A stretch of 64,000 nt of DNA from contig DBYJ01000020.1 of assembly GCA_002309805.1 (NCBI GenBank), positions 1-64,000 of the forward strand, given 5' to 3'. This document shows, one piece after another, positions 34,567-42,932 of this stretch (positions within the stretch are counted from its first letter, which is position 1; each line of letters opens with the position of its first letter). The position numbers were made by a program, and so were the translations under genes. A model generated the notes under the pieces. The model had not been told where the DNA came from. It searched no databases and saw only the letters and a list, made by a program, of their open reading frames with translations. The DNA is from Bacteroidales bacterium UBA1189 (GTDB taxonomy: Bacteria > Bacteroidota > Bacteroidia > Bacteroidales > Bacteroidaceae).

Positions 34567-35295
34567 ATGAAAAGATTAGTATTAGTAGTGTTGGCAGCCA
34601 CTCTGTCTGTTGCCATGAATGCACAATTGGTAAGCGGCGGCGACAACAACCAGCGAACCAATGTCCAAAGTTTGTCGGAGACTATTCCCAACACCTTGGA
34701 AATCGTTTTGGGATTGAATCCCGTTCAGTACAACCTCGTTAACCCCAAAATTGACGAAGATGAAAATGGAAATCCTATCTACTTGTATCAAGGAGACGAG
34801 GAGACGTTTACCCACACCCACTTCGGCTTTGTCGCCGAAGAGTTTCAGGATGTCCTCCCCAACCTCATCTATCATGTAAGCGACTCCCATCTGGGCATTT
34901 CCATTACGGAGCTGATACCCATTCTTGTCACAGCCATCCAGGAACTGAAGGCTGAGTTGAAGGAAACCCGCAAGGCGGCAGGCATCGGCGAAGAAAACGT
35001 CACTCCTGTGGAAGCCGTTGCCATGCGCGGCCTGAAGACTGAGCTGTTCCAGAACACGCCCAACCCCTTCACGGAGAATACCGTCATCCCCTGCTCGGTA
35101 GCCGAGGGCGTCGCTAACGCCATGATCTACATCTACGACCTCAGCGGCAAGCAGATTGACCAGTACCTCGTCGAAGGTCGTGGCAAGACCTCCGTCACCA
35201 TCTCTGCCCGCAGCCTCGATGCCGGCATGTACCTCTACTCCCTCATTGCCGACGGCAACGTCGTTGACACCAAGCGCATGATTCTGACAAAATAG
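34567..35295 (+). CDS. S74-chaperone-like protein with type IX secretion tail
   Basis: The 242-residue protein has a signal peptide (1-19). The middle (about 48-140) resembles the intramolecular chaperone domain of phage tail spikes (peptidase S74): LNPVQYNLVN, HFGFVAEEFQDVLP and ISITELIPILVTAIQELKAEL. The C-terminus (about 158-242) is a type A sorting domain (LFQNTPNPFTENTVI ... IYDLSGKQI ... LDAGMYLYSLI). It should therefore cross the outer membrane by T9SS. In phage the S74 domain trimerises and self-cleaves; here it may act as a trimerisation head. It lies 74 nt after the previous gene. Confidence 0.85.
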   Translation: MKRLVLVVLAATLSVAMNAQLVSGGDNNQRTNVQSLSETIPNTLEIVLGLNPVQYNLVNPKIDEDENGNPIYLYQGDEETFTHTHFGFVAEEFQDVLPNLIYHVSDSHLGISITELIPILVTAIQELKAELKETRKAAGIGEENVTPVEAVAMRGLKTELFQNTPNPFTENTVIPCSVAEGVANAMIYIYDLSGKQIDQYLVEGRGKTSVTISARSLDAGMYLYSLIADGNVVDTKRMILTK

Positions 35296-35356
35296 AAGCT
35301 TACTCTTTATATAGATGCATCACACGTCCCCGTTGCCTGCGAAGGTAGCGGGGATT
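35296..35356. repeat. Duplicated 60-bp element, copy 2 (possible terminator)
   Basis: This repeats 31544-31608 directly after the stop codon. CCCCGTTGCCTGCGAAGGTAGCGGGG (35328-35353) forms a hairpin with CCT/AGG around GCGA, and ATTTCCTTT follows. Confidence 0.7.
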
Positions 35357-35450
35357 TCCTTTACAAAAAAACAGTATCGTCTGCAACCCCTTCTTTTTAA
35401 CGGCAAATGGGACGAAACTGGCGGATTTCAAGAGGGCGATGAAGGAAAAA

Positions 35451-35483
35451 TTTGGAGGATATGGGTTTTATTGCCTACTTTTG
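35451..35483 (+). promoter_or_regulatory. Promoter of the DUF5020 gene
   Basis: TTTG (35451-35454, in TTTGGAGGATA), 21 nt, TACTTTTG (35476-35483). It has the extended -33 form but no TGTCACG repeat. Confidence 0.8.
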
Positions 35484-35532
35484 CAGCCGAAAACTGAAAA
35501 AACAAGGAAGAATCCTCCAAAAGTGAAGTCGT

Positions 35533-36240
35533 ATGAAAAAGTCTATCCTTACGCTATATGCCGTACTTTCCACGTTATTCTGCACGGCTCAAGTGAACAT
35601 CCAGCTACTGTATGACTGCGTCGAGAGCCCCCTCTCGACGGTAGAGATGTACAAGGGCGACGCGTGGGGCGACACCTATTTCTTTATTGACCATTACTAC
35701 AACTTCGAGCGCACGAACGGCCATACAAGCATCGGTATGGACAGCTACTTTGAGTTTGAGCGGGGGCTGAACTTCTGGCAGCAGACGCGGATGCGCAACT
35801 TCAGCCTGCACGTGGAGCTGGACTTCAAGAGCTTCGGCGGCATGGGTAGCGGAATGGCCTGCATCGGCGCCAAGTACGCGTTCCACAACGACACGTTCAG
35901 CCGTACGGCAGGGATAGCCCTGATGTACGACCATTACATCGTCTCCGGCAGCGCCGACCTTCCCCTGAAGCTAACCGGCACGTGGAACGTGAACAACCTT
36001 TTTGGGCTGAGGGGACTGACCTTCGACGGCTTCATCGACGTGTGGGGCAACAACACGGAGTACCTGACAGAACAGGGCGGCATTGGCTACGACCACTTCT
36101 CCATCCACTCGCAGCCCCAGCTGTGGATGCACATTACGCCCCACCTCAACCTTGGCGGCGAATTGGTGCTCGGCTACAACCATCGCGGCACGCACGGCTT
36201 CCTGTGCCAGCCCTGCGTAGGCCTGAAATGGGCTTTCTGA
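35533..36240 (+). CDS. DUF5020 family outer-membrane protein
   Basis: The 235-residue protein has a signal peptide (1-18) and the features of DUF5020, a family related to nucleoside-type outer-membrane channels (Tsx-like). Visible features are VEMYKGDAWGDTYFFIDHYY, repeated beta strands with aromatic girdles, and a C-terminal GLKWAF ending in Phe, which suits Bam-dependent barrel insertion. A channel function is inferred; the substrate is unknown. It is convergent with the CAP-domain gene, 10 bp apart. Confidence 0.82.
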   Translation: MKKSILTLYAVLSTLFCTAQVNIQLLYDCVESPLSTVEMYKGDAWGDTYFFIDHYYNFERTNGHTSIGMDSYFEFERGLNFWQQTRMRNFSLHVELDFKSFGGMGSGMACIGAKYAFHNDTFSRTAGIALMYDHYIVSGSADLPLKLTGTWNVNNLFGLRGLTFDGFIDVWGNNTEYLTEQGGIGYDHFSIHSQPQLWMHITPHLNLGGELVLGYNHRGTHGFLCQPCVGLKWAF

Positions 36241-36250
36241 AAAAACAGTA

Positions 36251-36955
36251 TTACTCTCCTCCCTTGAAGTCGAGGACAGCCATTTTCGGAAACTTTGCAT
36301 GATCGCGGATGGCAACGCCCATGCGGCACAGCCGTTTGTCAAGCATGATGCGGCGATGCCCCAGCCTGGCGTTCGACTCTCCTGCATCGATGAGAAAGTG
36401 CATGACGACGGCAAGCCCTGTGGCGCAGTTACCGAAATCGCAACACTCAGCCATTGCGGGATCAGCCTCGCACGTCGTTCCCGTTCGGTCATGCCCCGTG
36501 TTGCCCAACGCTCCGCCCTGCGTGGCAAAGCAATCAGCCGAGTCGTAGAGCTCGTCGTCAGGCATCAGCAAAGGCATGGCATCCAGAGCCTCCAATTCCT
36601 TCAGAAGCGACTCCTTGCGCTCGTCGAAAGCATAGCCCTTCACCCAGCCCGTATCACCGTTGTACTCCGCAGCATAGGTGCGAGCAAACAGAGGCGGGTT
36701 TGTGCGCATCAGGTTCAGGTAGTAAAACACCTCCTTTTCCACCTCATTCAGATACTTGAGGCCGGCAGCGCTGGCTGCCGCCGCCCGTTCGTCGGACGTC
36801 CATTGGCTGGCAAACGTCTCATCCATAGCCTTCAGTTTGGCACGGTCAATCTCTTCGTTTGTGGGTGGCGTCGTCGGCTCTGAAGGCTGGCAGGCTGAAA
36901 GAGCCACAACCATCAAAGCTCCCAAAGCCATCAGGAAAACATGCTTGTTTCTCAT
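36251..36955 (-). CDS. CAP-domain lipoprotein
   Basis: The 234-residue protein has a lipoprotein signal (LMVVALSAC, Cys about 22). A CAP/SCP-like domain starts near residue 70 (EVEKEVFYYLNLMRTNPPLFA) and has a C-terminal NARLGHRRIMLD motif and a cysteine-rich segment (CEADPAMAECCDFGNC). Secreted CAP proteins bind small hydrophobic ligands or act as envelope effectors; the precise role here is unknown. A TATCTTTG box lies at 36989-36996 on this strand, so it is transcribed on its own. Confidence 0.82.
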   Translation of the reverse strand: MRNKHVFLMALGALMVVALSACQPSEPTTPPTNEEIDRAKLKAMDETFASQWTSDERAAAASAAGLKYLNEVEKEVFYYLNLMRTNPPLFARTYAAEYNGDTGWVKGYAFDERKESLLKELEALDAMPLLMPDDELYDSADCFATQGGALGNTGHDRTGTTCEADPAMAECCDFGNCATGLAVVMHFLIDAGESNARLGHRRIMLDKRLCRMGVAIRDHAKFPKMAVLDFKGGE

Positions 36956-36988
36956 CGTACAGAATACATCTTTTTATTTATTCCGCTG

Positions 36989-36996
36989 CAAAGATA
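36989..36996 (-). promoter_or_regulatory. -7 box of the CAP lipoprotein gene
   Basis: TATCTTTG on the minus strand, about 34 nt upstream of the start codon. Confidence 0.65.
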
Positions 36997-37117
36997 TAAA
37001 CGAGCAGGAAGAATTGCAATAGTTTTCCGTCATCTTTCTCTTTTTCGCAAAATAAGTCGTCAAGAGAGGGGAAAAAGGGAAAACAAACGCTTGTGGTTGA
37101 AGAATAGGGCGAAAGTG

Positions 37118-37149
37118 TTTGGGCGTTTGGAAAAGAGTTTGTAACTTCG
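37118..37149 (+). promoter_or_regulatory. Promoter of the CoA-transferase gene
   Basis: TTTG (37118-37121), 20 nt, TAACTTCG (37142-37149). The -7 box differs from the TAnnTTTG consensus at one base. Confidence 0.6.
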
Positions 37150-37204
37150 CGCCGATTTTTGAAAAAACTGCATCAAAAATTCGGTTTTAATAAAAAATAG
37201 TATC

Positions 37205-38686
37205 ATGTCCTACAGATTTATTTCCGCAGCTGAGGCTGCACGCTACGTTAAGCACGGTATGAACATCGGACTTTCAGGCTTCACGCCCGCTGGTGCTCCG
37301 AAAGCCGTCACCCCTGAAATTGCAAAGATTGCTGAGGCTGAGCACGCTGCCGGCCGCCCGTTCCAGATTGGCATCTTCACAGGAGCCAGCACGGGCGAGA
37401 GCACGGACGGCATCCTGAGCCGTGCGAAGGCCATCCGCTACCGCGCCCCCTACACCACCAACAAGGACTTCCGCACGGCTGTGAACGCCGGCGAGATTGC
37501 CTATAACGACATCCACCTGAGCCAGATGGCACAGGAGTTGCGCTACGGCTTCATGGGCCGTGTAGATGTGGCGATTATCGAGGCTTGCGACGTCAGCGAC
37601 GACGGCAAAATCTGGCTGACAGCAGGCGTAGGTATATCGCCTACCGTTTGCCGTCTGGCCGACAAAATCATCATCGAGCTGAACACACAGTACGGCAAGG
37701 CACCCAAGGGACTTCACGACGTCTATGAGCCTGCCGACCCACCCTACCGCAAGGAAATCCCCATCTACACCCCCTCAGACCGCATCGGCAAAGAGTATGT
37801 GCAGGTTGACCCCGCAAAGATCGTGGGCATCGTAGAGGTGTGCAAGCCCGACGAGGCCCGTGCATTCACCGCTCCCGACGAAATCAGCGAGAAGATCGGG
37901 CACAACGTGGCCCAGTTCCTCATTGGAGACATGAAGCGCGGCATCATCCCCAGCAGCTTCCTGCCCCTGCAGAGCGGCGTGGGCAATGTAGCCAACGCGG
38001 TACTGAAAGCCCTGGGCGAAGACCCGGGCGTACCCGCCTTCCAGATGTACACCGAGGTGATTCAGGACAGCGTCATCGCCCTCATCCGCGAAGGACATTG
38101 CAAGTTCGGCAGCACCTGCTCACTTAGCCTTTCCAACGAATGCCTGCAGGAAGTGTACGACAACATCGACTTCTTCAAGGACAAGCTGGTGCTCCGTCCG
38201 AGCGAAATCAGCAACAGTCCCGAAGTGGCACGCCGCCTGGGCCTCATCTCCATGAACACCGCCCTGGAAGCCGATATCTATGGCAACGTCAACAGCACCC
38301 ACGTGGGCGGCACAAAGATGATGAACGGCATCGGCGGCTCAGGCGACTTCACACGCAACGCCTACATCAGCATCTTCTCCTGCCCCTCGACAGCGAAGGG
38401 TGGCTGCATCAGCGCCATCGTGCCGATGGTGAGCCACGTAGACCATAATGAGCACTCCGTCAACGTCCTCATCACCGAACAGGGCATCGCTGACCTGCGC
38501 GGCAAAAGCCCCGTCGAACGCTCGCACGAGATTATTGAAAACTGCGTCCATCCCGACTACAAGCAGCTCCTCTGGGACTACGTGAAGATGGCAGGCAAAG
38601 GACAGACACCCCACAACCTGCACGCAGCCCTCGCCATGCACGAAGCATTGGCCAAGAAGGGCGACATGCGACTGACAGAGTGGTAA
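37205..38686 (+). CDS. Acetyl-CoA hydrolase/transferase family protein
   Basis: The 493-residue protein is a class I CoA-transferase of the succinyl/propionyl/acetyl-CoA type. It shows NIGLSGFTPAGAPKAV near the start, YTEVIQDSVIAL (the Glu of TEVIQD, about residue 282, is the likely catalytic residue) and GGTKMMNGIGGSGDF with the terminal GIADLRGKSP. In Bacteroidales such enzymes act in propionate and acetate fermentation by moving CoA between acids. The exact acid pair cannot be told from sequence. Confidence 0.94.
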   Translation: MSYRFISAAEAARYVKHGMNIGLSGFTPAGAPKAVTPEIAKIAEAEHAAGRPFQIGIFTGASTGESTDGILSRAKAIRYRAPYTTNKDFRTAVNAGEIAYNDIHLSQMAQELRYGFMGRVDVAIIEACDVSDDGKIWLTAGVGISPTVCRLADKIIIELNTQYGKAPKGLHDVYEPADPPYRKEIPIYTPSDRIGKEYVQVDPAKIVGIVEVCKPDEARAFTAPDEISEKIGHNVAQFLIGDMKRGIIPSSFLPLQSGVGNVANAVLKALGEDPGVPAFQMYTEVIQDSVIALIREGHCKFGSTCSLSLSNECLQEVYDNIDFFKDKLVLRPSEISNSPEVARRLGLISMNTALEADIYGNVNSTHVGGTKMMNGIGGSGDFTRNAYISIFSCPSTAKGGCISAIVPMVSHVDHNEHSVNVLITEQGIADLRGKSPVERSHEIIENCVHPDYKQLLWDYVKMAGKGQTPHNLHAALAMHEALAKKGDMRLTEW

Positions 38687-38742
38687 AAAACGGCTCGAAT
38701 GCACAGCAAATGCGCAAAAAAAGCCTATTTTATGCTAAATTA

Positions 38743-38775
38743 TTTGGAGGATAAGAATTTATTTGCTTACCTTTG
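38743..38775 (+). promoter_or_regulatory. acpP promoter
   Basis: TTTG (38743-38746, in TTTGGAGGATA), 21 nt, TACCTTTG (38768-38775). A near-consensus promoter, suiting a highly expressed gene. Confidence 0.85.
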
Positions 38776-38811
38776 CGCGATTTTTTGTAAAACTATTAAT
38801 TAATTATCACT

Positions 38812-39048
38812 ATGAACGAAATTGAAGAAAGAGTAAAAGCTATCATCGTTGATAAACTTGGTGTTGATGAATCAGAAGTGACCGCAGAGGCCAGCTTCAC
38901 CAACGACCTGGGTGCTGACTCCCTGGACACCGTTGAGCTGATTATGGAGCTTGAGAAGGAATTTGGCCTTCAGATTCCCGACGATCAGGCTGAGAAAATT
39001 GCTACCGTTGGCGACGCTGTCAACTTCATCCTGAGCAATAAGGAATAA
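38812..39048 (+). CDS. acpP: Acyl carrier protein
   Basis: ACP carries growing fatty acyl chains on a phosphopantetheine arm. The 78-residue acidic protein has the attachment Ser37 in the [15 protein letters not shown] motif. Length and charge are typical. It is followed by a terminator-like hairpin before fabF, so most transcripts may end here while some read on into fabF and rnc. Confidence 0.98.
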   Translation: MNEIEERVKAIIVDKLGVDESEVTAEASFTNDLGADSLDTVELIMELEKEFGLQIPDDQAEKIATVGDAVNFILSNKE

Positions 39049-39061
39049 TTCTCCCCTTGTG

Positions 39062-39117
39062 CTGAGCCTTGAACTGCACGCCCTTGTCTGCGCGCGTCCA
39101 AGGCTCAGTTATTTTTC
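39062..39117 (+). terminator. Terminator between acpP and fabF
   Basis: CTGAGCCTTG (39062-39071) pairs perfectly with CAAGGCTCAG (39099-39108) and TTATTTTT follows. The 27-nt loop is GC-rich. It sits within the conserved acpP-fabF order, which suggests partial termination. Confidence 0.8.
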
Positions 39118-39171
39118 TCGCGCGCACGCGCGATACCCTTTTAATAATCCCTAACTTTTTTATTCTCGAAA

Positions 39172-40431
39172 ATGGAAATTCGTCGTGTAGTAGTCACCGG
39201 AATGGGCGCAATAACGCCTATCGGCAATGACGTGAAAACATACTGGGAAAACCTTCTGGCAGGCGTGAGCGGCGCCGCACCCATCACCCATTTCGATACC
39301 AGTCTCTTCAAGACCACCTTTGCCTGCGAAGTGAAGGACTTCAACGCCGAGGCATTCTTCGACCGCAAGGAATACCGCAAGGTTGACCCCTACGCCCATT
39401 TTGCCATAGCGGCAACAACAGAGGCTATGGCGGACGCGGCCCTCGTCCTTGAGCAGGAAGACCTCGACCGCATCGGCGCTGTCATCGGCGTCGGCATCGG
39501 CGGCACACGCACCTTCGAAGAACAACTCTACGACTACGGCAGCAACATGGAGCAGGGCCCTCATTTCTCGCCGTTCCTCGTCACCAAGATGGTGCCAAAC
39601 ATGTGCGCCGGACTGATTTCCATCCGCTTCGGCTTGCGCGGACCCAACTACACCACGGCTGCAGCCTGCGCTTCTTCCACCTACGCCCTTGCACAGGCGT
39701 TTGACCTCATCCGCTATGGTAAGGCCGACGTGATGGTGACGGGCGGCGCCGAATCGTGCATCAGCCCCGCGGGCATCGGCGGATTCTCGTCCATGCATGC
39801 CATCAGCACCCGTAACGACGACCCCGAGGGGGCCTCACGTCCCTTCAGCGCCAGCCGCGACGGCTTCGTGCTTGGCGAAGGCGCCGGCATCCTCATCCTT
39901 GAGGAACTGGAGCACGCCAAGGCTCGCGGCGCCCACATCTACGCCGAACTGGCTGGAACAGGCCTCGGCGCGGATGCCTACCACGTTACCGCTCCCCATC
40001 CCGAAGGCATGGGTGCTGCCAACGTCATGAGGGCTGCCCTCGCCGAAGCCAGCATGCAGCCCGAGGATATCGACTACATCAATACCCACGGAACATCGAC
40101 CCCCATGGGCGACATCTCCGAGGTGAAAGCCATTCAGACGGTTTTCGGCGAGCATGCCTACAAACTCAACATCGACGCCACGAAGTCCATGACGGGTCAT
40201 CTGCTGGGTGCCGCTGGAGCTATCGAGGCCATTGCCACCATACTGGCGGTACAGAACGACATCGTCCCGCCTACCATCAACCACGAGGAAGGCGACAACG
40301 ACGAGAACATCGACTACCGCCTCAACTTCACCTTCGGAAAGGCCCAGAAGCGCCCCGTCCGCGCCGCCATCACCAACAACTTCGGCTTCGGCGGACAGAA
40401 TGCCTGTGCCCTCTTCCGAAAATACGAATAA
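39172..40431 (+). CDS. fabF: Beta-ketoacyl-ACP synthase II
   Basis: FabF extends fatty acids by condensing acyl groups with malonyl-ACP. The 419-residue protein has the catalytic Cys166 in AAACASSTYALA, the first His in NTHGTSTPMGD (about 305) and the second in TGHLLGAAGA (about 342). The N-terminal VVVTGMGAITPIG is standard. It is downstream of acpP and upstream of rnc, the usual Bacteroidota order. Confidence 0.97.
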   Translation: MEIRRVVVTGMGAITPIGNDVKTYWENLLAGVSGAAPITHFDTSLFKTTFACEVKDFNAEAFFDRKEYRKVDPYAHFAIAATTEAMADAALVLEQEDLDRIGAVIGVGIGGTRTFEEQLYDYGSNMEQGPHFSPFLVTKMVPNMCAGLISIRFGLRGPNYTTAAACASSTYALAQAFDLIRYGKADVMVTGGAESCISPAGIGGFSSMHAISTRNDDPEGASRPFSASRDGFVLGEGAGILILEELEHAKARGAHIYAELAGTGLGADAYHVTAPHPEGMGAANVMRAALAEASMQPEDIDYINTHGTSTPMGDISEVKAIQTVFGEHAYKLNIDATKSMTGHLLGAAGAIEAIATILAVQNDIVPPTINHEEGDNDENIDYRLNFTFGKAQKRPVRAAITNNFGFGGQNACALFRKYE

Positions 40432-40449
40432 GACCCGCATCGCTGCCGC

Positions 40450-41499
40450 ATGTCCCTGTCCGATAAGATACGTTTCCTTCGTTGCCGTGAAAAACCCTTC
40501 TGCCGCGATTTGCAGCAGATACTCGGTTTCATGCCCCACGACCTTGACATCTATCACGAGGCACTCCGGCACGGCTCCATCAACTATCAGACAGGAGTTT
40601 ATACGGGCAAGAACAACGAGCGGCTGGAGTATTTGGGCGATGCCATCCTTGGCGCGGTGACCTCGGACATCCTCTACCACAAATATCCGAAGCGCAACGA
40701 AGGCTTCCTCACCAAGGCACGCAGCATGATGGTGCGGCGCGAAACGCTCAACCAGATAGCCCACGAGATTGGCCTCGAACGCCTCATCTGCGCAGCACAG
40801 AACATCATGAGGAAATCCCACAACTGCTCCATCTCGGGCAACGCCTTCGAGGCCTTCGTGGGAGCCATCTACCTCGACAGGGGCTACGACTACTGCTACC
40901 GCTTCATCGAGAAGCGCATCTTCAACGCCAAGAGCACCCCGTTCAACATCGAAGAGCTGGCTACGAAGGAAATCAACTACAAGAGCAGCATTATTGAGTG
41001 GTGCCAGAAATACCACTACCACTACACCTTCATGCTCGATGGCGAGGAGGACACCCCTGAGGGCACGCTGTTCCACAGCTCCATCATCATCTGCGGCATC
41101 CAGGCGGGACAAGGAAAGGGCTACACGAAGAAGGAGAGCCACCAGCAGGCCTCGCTCGAAGCCCTCACCAACATCCGCAACAAGCATCAGGTACTGGAGG
41201 ACATCCGCTCGGCTGCCTACGAGATTTCCGAGCAGCGGCTCATCGAAAGGGAGGAGCGCCTTGCCGCACGCGAGGAAAAGGAACTGTCCTTCGACCCCGT
41301 CGATGAGATGCTCCACAACGTAACCGATGATTTGGGAAATGAGAAAGCCGCGGAGAAAGAAGAGGAGAACAAGACGGAGGCTAATGTCATCGTCGATGCC
41401 GCCGAGGAAAAGGCCTACGAAGACTACAATCCCGATGAAAACGGCGAAAATGAAGAAATCGGCTCAGCCGAAGATACTGACGACAATACGGAAAACTGA
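40450..41499 (+). CDS. rnc: Ribonuclease III with acidic C-terminal extension
   Basis: RNase III cuts double-stranded RNA, including rRNA precursors. The 349-residue protein has the signature NERLEYLGDAILG (residues about 56-68, Asp64 catalytic), FEAFVGAIYLD (second acidic pair) and a double-stranded RNA-binding domain at about 178-250. About 100 extra residues at the C-terminus are charged and helical (EEKELSFDPVDEM, then a Glu/Asp/Asn-rich tail), unlike the roughly 230-residue enzymes of other phyla. It starts 19 nt after fabF. Confidence 0.95.
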   Translation: MSLSDKIRFLRCREKPFCRDLQQILGFMPHDLDIYHEALRHGSINYQTGVYTGKNNERLEYLGDAILGAVTSDILYHKYPKRNEGFLTKARSMMVRRETLNQIAHEIGLERLICAAQNIMRKSHNCSISGNAFEAFVGAIYLDRGYDYCYRFIEKRIFNAKSTPFNIEELATKEINYKSSIIEWCQKYHYHYTFMLDGEEDTPEGTLFHSSIIICGIQAGQGKGYTKKESHQQASLEALTNIRNKHQVLEDIRSAAYEISEQRLIEREERLAAREEKELSFDPVDEMLHNVTDDLGNEKAAEKEEENKTEANVIVDAAEEKAYEDYNPDENGENEEIGSAEDTDDNTEN

Positions 41500-41514
41500 A
41501 AAACGAACAAGAAT

Positions 41515-42048
41515 ATGGCTTTGATTAAATCTGTCAGGGGCTTCACCCCACAAATCGGAGAAGACTGCTACCTTGCCGAGAACGCCACCATCGTGGGTGA
41601 CGTGGTGATGGGCAGCCAATGCAGCGTGTGGTTCAATGCCGTTGTCCGCGGCGACGTCAACTGGATTCACATCGGCGACCGAGTGAACATTCAGGACGGC
41701 TCCGTCCTCCATACCCTCTATCAGAAGTCAACCATCACGATAGGAAACGACGTTTCCATCGGGCATAATGTCACCATCCATGGTGCCGACATCGAGGATT
41801 TTGCCCTTATCGGCATGGGCAGCACCCTGCTCGACGGCGTGGTAGTCGGCAAGGGTGCCATTGTAGCCGCCGGAGCCCTCGTGCTGAAAGGCACGCAGAT
41901 TGGCCCGGGCGAGATATGGGGAGGCGTGCCCGCCAAGTTCATCAAGAAAGTTGACCCTGAACAGAACAAGGAGCTGAATCTGAAAATCGCGTACGGCTAC
42001 TTGATGTACGCCGGATGGTTCAAGGAAGAGGAAAACGGCAAGCCATGA
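41515..42048 (+). CDS. Gamma-class carbonic anhydrase family protein
   Basis: The 177-residue left-handed beta-helix protein has hexapeptide repeats (IGDRVNIQDGSVLH, ITIGNDVSIGHNVTIHG) and the three zinc or iron ligands His66, His84 and His89 of gamma carbonic anhydrases. It may hydrate CO2 or be a non-catalytic relative such as PaaY or YrdA. It lies 15 nt after rnc, and its stop overlaps the next start (ATGA). Confidence 0.9.
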   Translation: MALIKSVRGFTPQIGEDCYLAENATIVGDVVMGSQCSVWFNAVVRGDVNWIHIGDRVNIQDGSVLHTLYQKSTITIGNDVSIGHNVTIHGADIEDFALIGMGSTLLDGVVVGKGAIVAAGALVLKGTQIGPGEIWGGVPAKFIKKVDPEQNKELNLKIAYGYLMYAGWFKEEENGKP

Positions 42049-42932
42049 GCCTGCTGACCCTCCTTCTCACTCTCTTGCCGCGGCTGCCCCTGCGCGTCCT
42101 ATACGTGCTCAGCGACGGAATGGGAAGCCTGCTCTATCACGTGATTCGCTATCGGCGCCGACTGGTGAGGAAGAATCTCACAACGGCCTATCCCACAAAG
42201 ACAAAGAAAGAAATCAAGCAAATCGAACGGAAGTTCTACCACTTCTTCTGCGACTACGTCGTGGAGACCATCCGCCTGCTGCGCATCAGCGAGGAGGAGG
42301 TGCGCGAGCGGTTTCGCTTTACCAACATGGAATTGATTGACCAGCTCAGCGAGGACGGCAAGCCCCTTTTCGTCTATCTGGGGCATTACGGCAACTGGGA
42401 GTATTTCGCCTCTTTCCCCCTCTGGGCACCCGAGCGCATCACCACCTGCCACGTCTATCACCCGCTCTCCAACAAGGCAATGGACCACCTGATGATCAAG
42501 CTCCGCGACCGCTTCAGTTCCATCGGCATGCCGCAGAACGAGACCTACCACACCCTGCTCCGACTGATGGACGAAGGGCGCCAACCCCTCATCGGACTTA
42601 TTGCCGACCAGCGCCCGCTCAGGAAGCACCATACCGTTTGGACGGACTTCCTGCGGCAGCCTACAGCCCTCATCACCGGCAGCGAGCGCATCGGCGTACG
42701 CATGGGCGCCCACTTCCTCTATGGCGAGGTGAAGGTCGTCAAGCGAGGCTACTACACCGTCACCTTCAAGGAGATTTTCCCCGATGAAAACGAGGATTTT
42801 TCACTTACCAAGCAATACATGCACCAGCTGGAACAGACCATCGACAGCGCTCCGCAGTACTACCTTTGGTCGCATAACCGCTGGAAATACCTACCTTCCG
42901 ACCTATGCTCAAGCAATTCATCCGACTCATAA
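42045..42932 (+). CDS. Lipid A-type lysophospholipid acyltransferase
   Basis: The 295-residue protein belongs to the LpxL/HtrB family, which adds secondary acyl chains to lipid A using acyl-ACP. It shows the HX4E motif (His114, Glu119 in GHYGNWEYF) and an N-terminal membrane helix. The ATG at 42045 overlaps the preceding stop. Its end overlaps the next gene by 28 bp. Neighbouring acpP/fabF and the ABC exporter fit a lipid A role. Confidence 0.9.
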   Translation: MSLLTLLLTLLPRLPLRVLYVLSDGMGSLLYHVIRYRRRLVRKNLTTAYPTKTKKEIKQIERKFYHFFCDYVVETIRLLRISEEEVRERFRFTNMELIDQLSEDGKPLFVYLGHYGNWEYFASFPLWAPERITTCHVYHPLSNKAMDHLMIKLRDRFSSIGMPQNETYHTLLRLMDEGRQPLIGLIADQRPLRKHHTVWTDFLRQPTALITGSERIGVRMGAHFLYGEVKVVKRGYYTVTFKEIFPDENEDFSLTKQYMHQLEQTIDSAPQYYLWSHNRWKYLPSDLCSSNSSDS

